This document shows positions 32,961-48,610 of a stretch of 64,000 bases of DNA, one piece after another. Source of the DNA: Lysobacteraceae bacterium. Its GTDB lineage: Bacteria > Pseudomonadota > Gammaproteobacteria > Nevskiales > Nevskiaceae. The position numbers were made by a program, and so were the translations under genes. The notes beneath the pieces were generated by a model. That model was not told the DNA's origin and did no database searches. It saw only the letters and a list, made by a program, of their open reading frames with translations. Positions within the stretch are counted from its first letter, which is position 1; every line of letters starts with the position of its first letter. The stretch lies in assembly GCA_013823855.1 (NCBI GenBank), contig PNMW01000082.1:124001-188000 (forward strand). The letters are read 5' to 3'.

Positions 32961-34322
32961 CTAGATTTCGACTGCTGTTCCGCGCGCGGCTGCTGCCGCC
33001 CGCACCGTTTCTGCCATTTGCTCAGCCGCCGCGATTGCCACTGGATACTCTGTCGCCTCGACCATCACGCGCACCACTGGCTCCGTGCCGGAAGCGCGCA
33101 GCAGCAACCGCCCTCGCCCCACCAGGCTCGCCTCAACCGCACGCGCTGCCGATCGAACCGACGGCGCGTCCAACAGCGGCTTGGCCTTGCCGGTGATCGG
33201 CACGTTGAGCAGTACCTGCGGCAGCTTGCTCATGTCGCCAACCGCCTGCGCCAGCGTCTGCCCGCGAATCAGCATCGCTTCCAGTACCTGCAGCGCCGTG
33301 ATGATGCCGTCGCCGGTGCGCGAACGATCCAGACAGATGGTATGGCCGGACGTCTCACCGCCGACCACGCCATTGCCGGCGCGCAGCCGCTCCAGCACAT
33401 AGCGGTCGCCGACCGCGGCGCGCTCGAACGGGATATCGAGCTTGATGAACGCCTGTTCCAGGCCGAAATTGCTCATCACCGTACCGACCACCGGGCCGCG
33501 AAGGCTGCCCGTCAACTGTCGCTGCCGGGCAAGAACGTAGAGGATTTCATCACCATCGACCGCCACACCGTCCGCTCGCACCAGCAGGCAGCGGTCGCCG
33601 TCCCCATCCAGCGCAATGCCGATATCCGCGCCGTGCGCCATAACCGCCGCCTGCAGCGCGGCCAAGTGCGTGGACCCGCAACCGTCGTTGATGTTCAGGC
33701 CGTTCGGCGACACGCCGATCGAGATGACCTCGGCTCCCAGTTCGTCGAAAACCAGCGGCGCGACGCGATAGGCCGCGCCATTTGCGCAGTCGACCACCAG
33801 CTTCAAGCCACGCAGCGACTCACCGGCGAATGCGCCCTTGCAGAACTCGATATAGCGCCCCTGAGCATCGTCGATCCGGCGCGCTCGGCCCATTGCTTCC
33901 GGCGGCACACATTCAAGATCGCGCCCCAGATAGCTTTCGATCTCCTCCTCGACGGCATCGCAGAGCTTGTCGCCTTCGCCCGAGAAGAACTTCACGCCGT
34001 TGTCGAAATGCGGATTGTGCGAAGCCGAAATCACCACGCCTGCCTGGGCGCGGTACGCACGCGTGAGGTACGCCACGGCGGGTGTCGGCAATGGGCCGAG
34101 CAGATAGGTCTCGACGCCGGCCGCGGCGAATCCGGCTTCGAGCGCGGACTCGAACAGATAGCCGGAACGACGGGTGTCCTTGCCGACCAGCACGCGCGCG
34201 CCGCGCGTGCGGCCGAATACGCGGCCGGCGGCCCAGCCCAGCTTCAATGCGAATTCCGGCGTCATCGGGGACTGGCCCACGCGCCCGCGGATGCCATCCG
34301 TGCCGAAGAATTGTCTGCTCAT
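32961..34322 (-). CDS. glmM: Phosphoglucosamine mutase
   Basis: 453 residues from ATG 34322 (MSRQFFGTDGIRGRVG). The phosphorylated Ser101 lies in VVISASHNPHFDNG and the metal loop is DGDGDRCLLV. It converts glucosamine-6-phosphate to glucosamine-1-phosphate for peptidoglycan and LPS precursors. The open frame continues 240 nt upstream into folP, without homology. It lies 7 nt after folP. Confidence 0.97.
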   Translation of the reverse strand: MSRQFFGTDGIRGRVGQSPMTPEFALKLGWAAGRVFGRTRGARVLVGKDTRRSGYLFESALEAGFAAAGVETYLLGPLPTPAVAYLTRAYRAQAGVVISASHNPHFDNGVKFFSGEGDKLCDAVEEEIESYLGRDLECVPPEAMGRARRIDDAQGRYIEFCKGAFAGESLRGLKLVVDCANGAAYRVAPLVFDELGAEVISIGVSPNGLNINDGCGSTHLAALQAAVMAHGADIGIALDGDGDRCLLVRADGVAVDGDEILYVLARQRQLTGSLRGPVVGTVMSNFGLEQAFIKLDIPFERAAVGDRYVLERLRAGNGVVGGETSGHTICLDRSRTGDGIITALQVLEAMLIRGQTLAQAVGDMSKLPQVLLNVPITGKAKPLLDAPSVRSAARAVEASLVGRGRLLLRASGTEPVVRVMVEATEYPVAIAAAEQMAETVRAAAAARGTAVEI

Positions 34323-34329
34323 GCCGTCA

Positions 34330-35184
<855 letters not shown>

Positions 35185-35211
35185 GAAGTTCGAATTACGA
35201 GACCGGAAATG

Positions 35212-35236
35212 AAAAGGGCCGGCATTGGCCGGCCCT
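35212..35236 (-). terminator. Terminator between ftsH and folP
   Basis: The perfect 9-bp stem AGGGCCGGC/GCCGGCCCT (35215-35236, 4-nt loop) is followed on the minus strand by TTTTC. It begins 20 nt after the ftsH stop. It should reduce readthrough from ftsH into folP-glmM. Confidence 0.7.
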
Positions 35237-35256
35237 GCTCCCCGCCAGACAGTGGA

Positions 35257-37185
<1,929 letters not shown>

Positions 37186-37228
37186 CGGAAATTCCTCGGA
37201 ATTTGTACGGCAGAGCAGCGTTTTGACA

Positions 37229-37858
37229 CTACACGACCCGATGGTCACGCGCCAGCACGTACACCTCGGGGCTGCGCTGGCGCGATGCCTTGGGTTTCCG
37301 TATCTGCACGGTCTTGAAACGGTTCCGCACCATCTTCAGGAACGCTTCCGATCCCTCGCCCTGGAACAGCTTCACCAGGAACGCTCCTCCGGGCCTCAGA
37401 CGCTGAACCGCGAAATCCAGCGCCAGCTCGCAGAGGTAGATCGAAGACGCCTGATCGGCGACGTCGATGCCGGAGATGTTGGGGGCCATGTCCGACAACA
37501 CAAGATCGGCCGAGCCCACCGGCACCAGCGCTTCGAGCGCCTGCAGCACGGCGTCCTCGCGGAAGTCGCCGCAGATGAACTCGACACCCGGCACCTCCTT
37601 CATCGGCAGGATGTCGAGCGCGACCAGCCGCCCGTTTTTACCAATCTGGGGGCGTGCGTATTGACTCCAGCCGCCAGGCGCTGCGCCCAGGTCGACGACC
37701 GTCATGCCGGCCTTCAGAACCTTGTCGCGTTCCTGGATTTCCTTGAGCTTGTAGACCGCCCGCGATCGGTAGCCTTCCTTGCGCGCCAGCTGCACATAAG
37801 GGTCGGCCTCATGCTCGGCGAGCCACTGGGTGCTGCTCTTGCTGCGCGGTTTGCTCAA
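37229..37858 (-). CDS. rlmE: 23S rRNA 2'-O-methyltransferase E
   Basis: 209 residues. The catalytic tetrad Lys37-Asp123-Lys163-Glu198 is in place, each one position before the E. coli tetrad. The SAM motif is [13 protein letters not shown]. It methylates U2552 of 23S rRNA, a late step of 50S assembly. It lies 43 nt upstream of ftsH, a conserved pairing, and 7 nt after greA; yhbY, found near here in E. coli and pseudomonads, is absent. Confidence 0.97.
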   Translation of the reverse strand: MSKPRSKSSTQWLAEHEADPYVQLARKEGYRSRAVYKLKEIQERDKVLKAGMTVVDLGAAPGGWSQYARPQIGKNGRLVALDILPMKEVPGVEFICGDFREDAVLQALEALVPVGSADLVLSDMAPNISGIDVADQASSIYLCELALDFAVQRLRPGGAFLVKLFQGEGSEAFLKMVRNRFKTVQIRKPKASRQRSPEVYVLARDHRVV

Positions 37859-37865
37859 TACAGTC

Positions 37866-38341
37866 TCAGAGGTAGCTGACTTTCACGACTTCGAGTTCGC
37901 GGATGCCGCGCGGCGTCTGTACCTGGGCGACATCGCCCTCGGACTTGCCAATCAGTGCTCGCGCCAGCGGCGAATTCACCGAGATCAGGCCGTTCTTGAT
38001 GTCGGCCTCGTCCTCACCGACGATCTGGTACCGCAATTCCTCGCCGGAATCGGCATCGACCAGTTCGACCGTGGTGCTGAATATGATCTTGCCGGTTTTC
38101 GGCAGGGTCGACGGATCGACGATCAGGGCATTCGACAGCTTCGCTTCCAGTTCGCCGATGCGGCCTTCGTTGAAGCCGTGCTGTTCGCGCGCCGCATGGT
38201 ATTCGGCATTCTCCTTCAGATCGCCGTGGGCACGCGCCTCCTCGACTGAAGCGATGATCTTCGGCCGCAGCTCGCTCTTCCGGTGCCGCAGTTCTTCGCG
38301 CAGCGCTTCGGCGCCGCGCAGGGTCATCGGGGTCTTGGTGC

Positions 38342-38345
<4 letters not shown>
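37866..38345 (-). CDS. greA: Transcription elongation factor GreA
   Basis: 159 residues from ATG 38345. An N-terminal coiled coil with the acidic tip ([26 protein letters not shown]) and a C-terminal FKBP-like domain ([21 protein letters not shown]) are present. GreA stimulates transcript cleavage by backtracked RNA polymerase. The ATG overlaps the carB stop by 4 nt, so it is translationally coupled to carbamoyl-phosphate synthase. Confidence 0.97.
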
Positions 38346-41558
<3,213 letters not shown>

Positions 41559-41566
<8 letters not shown>

Positions 41567-42710
41567 GGGCGCTCTCCTTCGAGGCATCGATCAGGGTGAC
41601 GAAGCGATCGAACAGGTAACTGACGTCATGCGGCCCGGGGCTCGCCTCCGGGTGTCCCTGGAAGCTGAACGCCGGGGCGTCGGTGAGGCGGATGCCCTGG
41701 TTCGAGCCGTCGAACAGCGAACGATGGGTGACCACGGCATTGGCCGGCAGCGTCGCTTCATCGACCGCGAAGCCGTGGTTCTGGCTGGTGATCAGCACGC
41801 GCCGGGTTTCGAGGTCCTGCACCGGGTGATTGGCGCCGTGATGGCCGAACTTCATCTTGAGTGTTTTCGCTCCGGCCGCGAGGCCGAGAATCTGGTGACC
41901 CAGGCAGATGCCGAAGGTCGGCAGCTTGAGGGCAAGGAATTCGCGCGCCGCGGCGATCGCGTAGTCGCAAGGCTCGGGATCGCCGGGACCATTCGACAGC
42001 ATCACGCCATCCGGCTTGAGCTTGAGGACGTCGGCGGCGCGGGTCTTCGCCGGCACCACGGTAATCCGGCAGCCGCGATCGACCAGCATGCGCAGGATGT
42101 TGCGCTTGACGCCGAAGTCGTAGACCACGACACGACGGCTGCCACCGCTGACGTCCGGCTCGGCGTTGGTCTTCAGCTGCCAGCTGCCGCGCGTCCAGGC
42201 ATACGGCGCGCCGGTGGTCACCACCTTCGCGAGATCCATGCCCTTCAGGCCCGGCCAGGCCTGCGCCTGCTTGAGCGCCGCCCTTTCGTCGAGGCCGTTG
42301 CCGGCGACGAGGCAACCGTTCTGGGCCCCCTTGTCGCGCAGGATGCGGGTCAGGCGCCGGGTGTCGATGCCGGCAATCGCGACCACGCGCTGCGCCAGCA
42401 GATAGTCGCTGAACGACTGCCTGGAGCGGAAGTTCGACGGCGGGCGCGGCACTTCGCGCAGGATCAGGCCGGCGAGCTGGGTCTTTTCAGACTCGTCGTC
42501 TTCGGGATTGACGCCGACATTGCCGACGTGGGGATAGGTCAGCGTGACGATCTGCTCGCGGTACGAAGGATCGGTGAGGATTTCCTGGTAGCCGGTCATC
42601 GCCGTGTTGAACACCACTTCGCCAACCGTCGAACCCTCGATGCCGATCGAGACGCCATGAAAGATGCTGCCGTCGGCGAGCGCGAGAAGAGCCGGTGTCG
42701 TTTGACGCAT
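41559..42710 (-). CDS. carA: Carbamoyl-phosphate synthase small subunit
   Basis: 383 residues from ATG 42710. The N-terminal synthase-binding domain ([32 protein letters not shown]) is followed by a class I glutamine amidotransferase domain, with the nucleophilic Cys in [11 protein letters not shown] and the His in [11 protein letters not shown]. It supplies ammonia to CarB. No good Shine-Dalgarno precedes the ATG. The frame extends to a TTG at 42776 at the base of a strong hairpin. Pyrimidine or arginine control is likely from the pathway, but no operator is recognised. Confidence 0.96.
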
Positions 42711-42775
42711 GTTGTAGGAGAAGTCCTTGATGAGCTTGAGGTATTCCCCTGCTGCGCGGAGACCGCGCATAAGCA

Positions 42776-42809
42776 AAGGGGGGCCGAACCGCGATGGTTC
42801 GCCCCCCTT
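42776..42809 (-). terminator. GC-rich hairpin between the radical SAM gene and carA
   Basis: On the minus strand, AAGGGGGGCGAACC pairs with GGTTCG-GCCCCCCTT around the loop ATCGC, with one bulged G, and is followed by only three Ts. It lies 81 nt after the radical SAM stop and 66 nt before carA. It could end the upstream transcript or act as a leader structure of carAB. Confidence 0.5.
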
Positions 42810-42890
42810 GCAGGATTAAGGCGCCATTTTACCGGTGCGACGGATAGGCGTCCATCAATCAACTGACATTTCGTGCATAACTCATGCCGA

Positions 42891-43949
42891 TCAGAATCCG
42901 AAACTGCCCTGTCCACCGGCCGATGGCACCCGGAACAGCGTGCAGTCCGGCTCGAAACGCGGACGATCAAGGCCGAGACGGCGGGCCGCCAGCCGATAGC
43001 GCTGGGCGATCAGGTCGGCGAAGGCGCCCTCGCCCTTCATCCGGGCACCGAACCTGGCGTCATAGTCCCGACCGCCGCGCATCTGCTGCACCAGGCTCAT
43101 GACGTGTTCCGCCTTCAGCGGCAGATGCGCGTCCAGCCAGTCGCGAAACAAGGCCTTGACCTCGTGCGGCAGGCGCAGCAGCACATAGCTGGCCGAAGTC
43201 GCGCCGTGATCGCGGCCGGCTTCGAGCACCGCTTCGAGTTCGCCATCGTTCACGAACGGGATCACCGGCGAGAACATCACCCGTACCGGCACGCCGGCAT
43301 CGGCCAGTTGCCGCATCACTTTCAGCCGCGCGGCCGGCGACGCGGCACGCGGTTCGAGCGAGCGCTTCAGCCCCGATTCCAGCGTGGTCAGCGTGATGCC
43401 GACAGTGACCAGCCGGTCGCGGGCAAGCGCCGCGAGCAGGTCGAGATCCCGTTCGATCAGGACGCCCTTGGTGATGATGCCGACCGGATGGCGGAAGCGC
43501 GCCAGCACCTCGAGGACACTGCGGGTGATCCGGTAGTCCTTCTCGATCGGCTGATAGCAGTCGGTGCTGGCGCCGATCATCGTGAACAGCGGCCGATAGC
43601 TACGGCGCCGCAGTTCGGCGTCGAGCAGCTCGGCGGCGTTGACCTTGGCGAACAGCCGGGTCTCGAAGTCGAGCCCGGCCGACAGGTTCAGGTAACCGTG
43701 GTTGGGCCGCGCGTAACAGTAGATGCAGCCGTGCTCGCAGCCCTGGTAAGGATTGATCGTCTGATCGAAGCCGATATCCGGCGAGTCGTTGCGGGTCAGG
43801 ATCGATTTCGCCCGCACCGGGCTGACGATGGTCTGGAACGGCGCCTCGGGCTCCGGCGCCAGATCCCAGCCGTCGTCGACCTTCTCGACGCTGCGCGATT
43901 CGAAACGGCCGGCGTCATTGGTACCGGCGCCCCGTCCCTTGCGCAGCAC
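42891..43949 (-). CDS. PA0069-family radical SAM protein
   Basis: 352 residues. The cluster motif C71-x3-C75-x2-C78 lies in GCEHGCIYCYARPN and would bind a 4Fe-4S cluster for SAM cleavage. The N-terminus KGRGAGTNDAGRFE is typical of this SplB-like subfamily. Its substrate is not known. GTG 43949 is the most upstream start. It stands alone between carA and the M20 hydrolase, probably terminated by the hairpin at 42776-42809. Confidence 0.88.
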   Translation of the reverse strand: MLRKGRGAGTNDAGRFESRSVEKVDDGWDLAPEPEAPFQTIVSPVRAKSILTRNDSPDIGFDQTINPYQGCEHGCIYCYARPNHGYLNLSAGLDFETRLFAKVNAAELLDAELRRRSYRPLFTMIGASTDCYQPIEKDYRITRSVLEVLARFRHPVGIITKGVLIERDLDLLAALARDRLVTVGITLTTLESGLKRSLEPRAASPAARLKVMRQLADAGVPVRVMFSPVIPFVNDGELEAVLEAGRDHGATSASYVLLRLPHEVKALFRDWLDAHLPLKAEHVMSLVQQMRGGRDYDARFGARMKGEGAFADLIAQRYRLAARRLGLDRPRFEPDCTLFRVPSAGGQGSFGF

Positions 43950-43992
43950 GGCGTCCCTCAGGCGTCCCGACTGCCGCGCCGACGGCCGGCCA

Positions 43993-45318
43993 TCAGCGGC
44001 TTCCGGCGCCGGTCATGTAGTCGAGCGTCAGGCCGACCAGCGCCCGCACGCCCAGCGGCAGCCCCGCTTCGTCGACCTTGAAGCGCGGCGAGTGGTTCGG
44101 CGCGTATTCGTCCTTGCCGGCGCCGGGCTTGCGGACACCGACGAACACGAACAGGCCGGGAATCTTCTGCTGGTAGAACGAGAAATCCTCGGACACCGTC
44201 TGCGGCGTCGATTCGATCAGGTTCGCAGCGCCGGCCAGCCGGGCCAGGGTCGGCCGCATGCGAGCCGTCAGCGATGGATCGTTGTAGGTCACCGGATAGC
44301 TGTGGTCGACACCGATTTTCACTTCGGCGCTGGCGCCGGTGGCTTCCGCGGTCCGGGTCGCCGTGCGGCGCACCGCGTCCGCCAGCCTGGTGCGCGCTTC
44401 CGGGTTCAGGGCCCGCAAGGTGCCCTTCATCACCACCCGCTCGGGAATGATGTTGTTGCGCACGCCGCCTTCGATCTTGCCGATGGTGACGATCGCCGCC
44501 CCCTGGGTGATGTCGATCTGGCGGCTGACCACGGTCTGCAGCGCGTTGACGATCTGCGCGCTGGCGACGATCGGATCGACACCGTTCCAGGGAATCGCGC
44601 CGTGGGTCTGGCGGCCGGTGACGGTGATCGTCAGATCTTCGGACGACGCCATCAGGCCGCCGGCGCGGAAGGCCAGCGTGCCGCTTTCGTACTCGGTCAG
44701 CACATGCAGGCCGAAGATCACCTCCGGCACCGGCGCGCGGCTCAGCACGCCTTCCTCGATCATCCGCTTGGCGCCGGCTTCCTCGCCCGGCGGCGGGCCT
44801 TCCTCCGCCGGCTGGAAGATCAGCTTGATGGTGCCCGGCAAGCGGGCCTTGATCTTGACGAAGACTTCCGCGGCACCCAGCAGCATCGCCATATGGGTGT
44901 CGTGGCCACAGGCGTGCATCACCCCGACATCCTTGCCGTCGAAGGTCGATTTCACCGTCGACGCGAACGGCAGGTCGACTTCCTCGGCGACTGGCAGGGC
45001 GTCCATGTCGGCGCGCAGCGCCACCACCGGTCCCGGCCGACCGCCCTTCAGCACGGCGACCACACCGTGCCGGGCGACGCCGGCCTGCACCTCGTAGCCG
45101 AGCGCCTCGAGCTTCGCCGCGACGTAGGCGCTGGTCTCGGCTTCCCGGTTTGAAAGTTCGGGATGGGCATGCAGATGACGACGGGCGCCGATCACCTCGG
45201 CCATCACGCCATCGACCAGCGCATCGGCGCTTTTCGCCAGTCCGGCATCGGCGGCCCGGGCGACAGCGGCGGCGGCAAGCGCGCAGACCGCCACGGACAG
45301 CTTCGACGGCAGATTCAT
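43993..45318 (-). CDS. Exported M20-family metallohydrolase (amidohydrolase)
   Basis: 441 residues from ATG 45318. Residues 1-23 (MNLPSKLSVAVCALAAAAVARAA) look like a signal peptide, so the enzyme is probably periplasmic. M20D metal ligands are present: Cys137 and His139 in HACGHDTH, Glu-Glu in FQPAEEG, a dimer-domain HGAIPW, and a late His in APNHSPRF. Relatives hydrolyse N-acyl amino acids, hippurate or IAA conjugates; the substrate here is unknown. It ends 43 nt upstream of the radical SAM start. Confidence 0.88.
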   Translation of the reverse strand: MNLPSKLSVAVCALAAAAVARAADAGLAKSADALVDGVMAEVIGARRHLHAHPELSNREAETSAYVAAKLEALGYEVQAGVARHGVVAVLKGGRPGPVVALRADMDALPVAEEVDLPFASTVKSTFDGKDVGVMHACGHDTHMAMLLGAAEVFVKIKARLPGTIKLIFQPAEEGPPPGEEAGAKRMIEEGVLSRAPVPEVIFGLHVLTEYESGTLAFRAGGLMASSEDLTITVTGRQTHGAIPWNGVDPIVASAQIVNALQTVVSRQIDITQGAAIVTIGKIEGGVRNNIIPERVVMKGTLRALNPEARTRLADAVRRTATRTAEATGASAEVKIGVDHSYPVTYNDPSLTARMRPTLARLAGAANLIESTPQTVSEDFSFYQQKIPGLFVFVGVRKPGAGKDEYAPNHSPRFKVDEAGLPLGVRALVGLTLDYMTGAGSR

Positions 45319-45349
45319 CGCTACGCTTCCATTCGGGGGACGACCCAGA

Positions 45350-45832
45350 TTAGCGGCTCGCCGACGCGAACGTCTGCAGGGCATCGCCGGTCAGCCGGAA
45401 GATGTGCCATTCGCTCATCAGCCGGGCGCCGAGGCTTTCGTAGAAACCGATCGCCGGCGCATTCCAGTCGAGCACCGACCACTCCAGCCGCCCGCAGCCG
45501 CGGGCCACGGCGATCTGTGCCAGTTGCCGCAGCAGCGCCTTGCCATAGCCCTTGCCGCGATGCGCGGGCTCGACGAACAGGTCTTCCAGATACAGGCCGC
45601 GCCGGCTCAGGAACGTCGAAAAGTTGTGGAAGTACAGCGCGAAGCCGACCGGTACGCCATCCTCGCGGGCGATCAGGCATTCGGCACCGGGCCGCTCGCC
45701 GAACAGCGCCGCCTGCAGGCTCGCCTCGGTGGCCACCACCTCGTGCGCCAGCCGTTCGTAGTCGGCCAGCGCGCGGATCAGATGCAGGATGGTCGGCACG
45801 TCGGCGGCTGTCGCCGGATCGATCGAAAACAT
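45350..45832 (-). CDS. GNAT-family N-acetyltransferase (diamine acetyltransferase-like)
   Basis: 160 residues. The acetyl-CoA-binding motif A is LEDLFVEPAHRGKGYGKALL, with the P-loop RGKGYG, and the family Tyr is in GFYESLGA. The segment GFALYFHNFSTFLSRRGLYLEDLFV is close to spermidine/spermine acetyltransferases, so polyamines are a reasonable but unproven substrate. It lies 9 nt after kup and 31 nt before the M20 hydrolase. Confidence 0.85.
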   Translation of the reverse strand: MFSIDPATAADVPTILHLIRALADYERLAHEVVATEASLQAALFGERPGAECLIAREDGVPVGFALYFHNFSTFLSRRGLYLEDLFVEPAHRGKGYGKALLRQLAQIAVARGCGRLEWSVLDWNAPAIGFYESLGARLMSEWHIFRLTGDALQTFASASR

Positions 45833-45841
45833 GGCGGAACC

Positions 45842-47704
45842 TCAGATCTCGACGTGGAAGCCCAGTTCGACGACATCCTCCGGCGGCAGGCCGTAGAAGT
45901 CGGTGGCGCGGGTCGCGTTGTGGGCCATGAAGGCGAACAGGTGATCGCGCCACAGCGCCATGCCGGGCAACGTGTCGGACGGAATCAGGGTCGCACGGCC
46001 GAGGAAGTAGGTGACGTCGTCGATGTCGATGTCGAGGCCGAGCTGCTCGCTGAGCCGCAGCGCCACCGGCACGTTCGGCGTCTGCATGAAGCCGTAGCGG
46101 ATCACCAGCCGGTAGATGCCGGGCGCGATGCCCCAGCCGCGCAAGCGATCGACCGCCGTCACCCGCGGCTCGTCGACGGTCTGCACGGTCAGCAGCACGA
46201 TGCGCTGGTGCAGCACCCGGTTGCGCTCCAGATGGCGCAGCAGGTAGGCCGGTGCATGATCGCCGCCGGTCATGTAGACCCCGGTCCCCGGGATCAGATG
46301 CGGCGGATCGTCCCTGACCCGTCGGGCCAGTTCCTGGGTGGTTTCCTCGTCTTCGGCGATCCGGCTCTGGAACAGCTTGCGGCCCCGGCTCCAGGTGGTC
46401 ATCAGGGTGAAGATGCACACCGCCATCAGCAGCGGCACCCAGCCGCCGGCCATCACCTTCAGCAGATTGGCGCCGAAGAACGCCAGATCGATGCTCAGGA
46501 ACAGCACGGCCAGCGGGATCACCAGGCCCGGTCGCCAGTCGTAGCGACGGGCGACGAAGAACGCGAGGATGGTGGTCACCACCATCGTCGACGACACCGC
46601 GATGCCGTAGGCCGCCGCCAGGTTGGTCGACGACCGGAACGACAGCACCAGCGCGATGCAGGCCAGCATCAGCATCCAGTTGACCGCCGGGATGTAGATC
46701 TGGCCCTGCTCGTCCCCGGAGGTCTGGATGATGTTCAGCCGCGGCAGCTGGCCCAGCTGCACCAGCTGGCTGGTCAGCGAGAAGGCGCCGGTGATCATCG
46801 CCTGCGAGGCGATGATGGTGGCGAACGTGGTCAGCCCGACCAGCGGGTAGCGCATCCAGCCCGGCGCCAGCTGGTAGAACGGATTGTGGATGCCGTCACC
46901 GGCCTCGAGGATCAGCGCGCCCTGGCCGAAGTAGTTCAGCAGCAGTGCCGGCAGCACCAGGAACAGCCAGGCGCGGCGGATCGGCGAGCGGCCGAAATGG
47001 CCCATGTCGGCATACAGCGCCTCGGCGCCGGTGACCACCAGGAACACCGAACTCAGCACCAGGAAGCCGGCGCTGCCGTTGCGGATGAAGAAGTCCACCG
47101 CATGGGCCGGCGACAGTGCGGCCAGCACCCGGGGACTGCCGATGATGCCGTGCACGCCGAGCGCCGCCAGCACCAGGAACCAGACCGTCATCCCCGGGCC
47201 GAACAGCGCGCCGATGCCACCGGTGCCGCGCTTCTGCATCAGGAAGATGCCGACGATGATCAGCAGCGTGACCGGCACCACCAGCGCATGCAGCGCCGGC
47301 GTGGCGACGCTCAGGCCCTCGATCGCCGACAGCACCGAGATCGCCGGCGTGATCGCGCCATCGCCGTAGAGCAGCGCGGCGCCGAACAGGCCCAGCAGCA
47401 TCAGCAGATAGCGTTGCGAGCCGCGCCGCGCCCGCCAGGGATTGAGCAGCGCCACCAGCGCGATGGTGCCGCCCTCGCCCTTGTTGTCGGCCCGCAGCAC
47501 GATCGCCAGATACTTCAGCGTGACCACCAGGATCAGCGCCCAGGTGATCAGGCTGAGCACGCCGAGCACGTTGTCCTGCGTCGGCTCGATGCGGTGCTCG
47601 CCGAAAAAGCATTCGCGCAGCGCGTAGATCGGGCTGGTGCCGATGTCGCCGTAGACGACGCCGAGTGCGGCGACGCTCAGGCTCAGGGTTTTGCGATCGT
47701 GCAT
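45842..47704 (-). CDS. kup: Low-affinity potassium transporter Kup
   Basis: 620 residues with about 12 membrane helices and a C-terminal cytoplasmic domain. The family start LSVAALGVVYGDIGTSPIYALRECF and the motif NKGEGGTIALVALL are conserved. It imports K+ with protons. It is followed within 9 nt by the GNAT gene, which suggests one transcript. dapB lies 39 nt beyond its start on the same strand. Confidence 0.95.
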   Translation of the reverse strand: MHDRKTLSLSVAALGVVYGDIGTSPIYALRECFFGEHRIEPTQDNVLGVLSLITWALILVVTLKYLAIVLRADNKGEGGTIALVALLNPWRARRGSQRYLLMLLGLFGAALLYGDGAITPAISVLSAIEGLSVATPALHALVVPVTLLIIVGIFLMQKRGTGGIGALFGPGMTVWFLVLAALGVHGIIGSPRVLAALSPAHAVDFFIRNGSAGFLVLSSVFLVVTGAEALYADMGHFGRSPIRRAWLFLVLPALLLNYFGQGALILEAGDGIHNPFYQLAPGWMRYPLVGLTTFATIIASQAMITGAFSLTSQLVQLGQLPRLNIIQTSGDEQGQIYIPAVNWMLMLACIALVLSFRSSTNLAAAYGIAVSSTMVVTTILAFFVARRYDWRPGLVIPLAVLFLSIDLAFFGANLLKVMAGGWVPLLMAVCIFTLMTTWSRGRKLFQSRIAEDEETTQELARRVRDDPPHLIPGTGVYMTGGDHAPAYLLRHLERNRVLHQRIVLLTVQTVDEPRVTAVDRLRGWGIAPGIYRLVIRYGFMQTPNVPVALRLSEQLGLDIDIDDVTYFLGRATLIPSDTLPGMALWRDHLFAFMAHNATRATDFYGLPPEDVVELGFHVEI

Positions 47705-47743
47705 CGGGTGGCGCGCGGACGTGTGGACCGCGCCGACTGTAGA

Positions 47744-48559
47744 TCAGCCGTTCAGGCCGAGCACATCGCGCATTGAATACAGTCCGGCCGGCCGGCCGGC
47801 CAGCCATTCGGCGGCGCGCAGCGCGCCGGCTGCGAAGTTGGTCCGGCTGCTGGCCCGGTGCGAAATCTCGACCCGTTCGCCGTCGCCGAGGAACAGCACC
47901 GTGTGATCACCGACCACGTCGCCGCCGCGTACCGTCGCGAAGCCGATGGTCTCGCGCTTGCGCGCGCCGATCTGCCCTTCGCGGCCGTAGAGGGCATTGC
48001 TGCGCAGGTCCCGGTCGAGCCCGGCCGCCGCCGCCTCGCCGAAGGCCAGCGCGGTGCCGCTCGGCGAATCGACCTTGTGCCGGTGATGCGCCTCGACGAT
48101 CTCGACGTCGTAATCGTCACCCAGCGTGCGCGCCGCCAGTTCGACCAGCTTCAGCGCGACATTGACGCCGACCGAATAGTTGGCGGCGATGCAGACCGGA
48201 ATCTGCCGGGCAGCGGCCGCAATCGCGTCCTTCTGCTCCGGCGTGAAACCGGTGGTGCCGATGACGATCGGCCGGCCAGCCGCCACGCACGCGGACAGCG
48301 CCGCCAGGGTCGCCGCCGGTCCGGTGAAATCGACCAGCACGGCGACCTCCGCCAGCGCGGCCGGCAACTGGTCGGTCAGGGCGACCCCGGTGGCCGCGGC
48401 GCCGATCAGGGTGCCGGCGTCGCTGCCAAGCAGCGGGTTTCCGGCCCGCTCGATGGCCGCGCCGAGACGCAGTGCGGGCGTGCGCAGGGTGCTGTCGATC
48501 AGCGCACGGCCCATGCGGCCGGAAGCACCGAGGATCGCGACGGCGAGAGGCTGGTTCAT
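47744..48559 (-). CDS. dapB: 4-hydroxy-tetrahydrodipicolinate reductase
   Basis: 271 residues. It acts in lysine and diaminopimelate synthesis. The NAD(P)-binding loop is [14 protein letters not shown], the catalytic signature is [16 protein letters not shown], and ANYSVGVN is present. It follows dnaJ by 51 nt, a conserved neighbourhood in gammaproteobacteria that usually continues into carA; here four genes intervene. Confidence 0.97.
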   Translation of the reverse strand: MNQPLAVAILGASGRMGRALIDSTLRTPALRLGAAIERAGNPLLGSDAGTLIGAAATGVALTDQLPAALAEVAVLVDFTGPAATLAALSACVAAGRPIVIGTTGFTPEQKDAIAAAARQIPVCIAANYSVGVNVALKLVELAARTLGDDYDVEIVEAHHRHKVDSPSGTALAFGEAAAAGLDRDLRSNALYGREGQIGARKRETIGFATVRGGDVVGDHTVLFLGDGERVEISHRASSRTNFAAGALRAAEWLAGRPAGLYSMRDVLGLNG

Positions 48560-48610
48560 GAAAATGGCTTCTGGGTCAGGGCGGCGGCAGGCGCAGCAGC
48601 GAGGCTGCGC

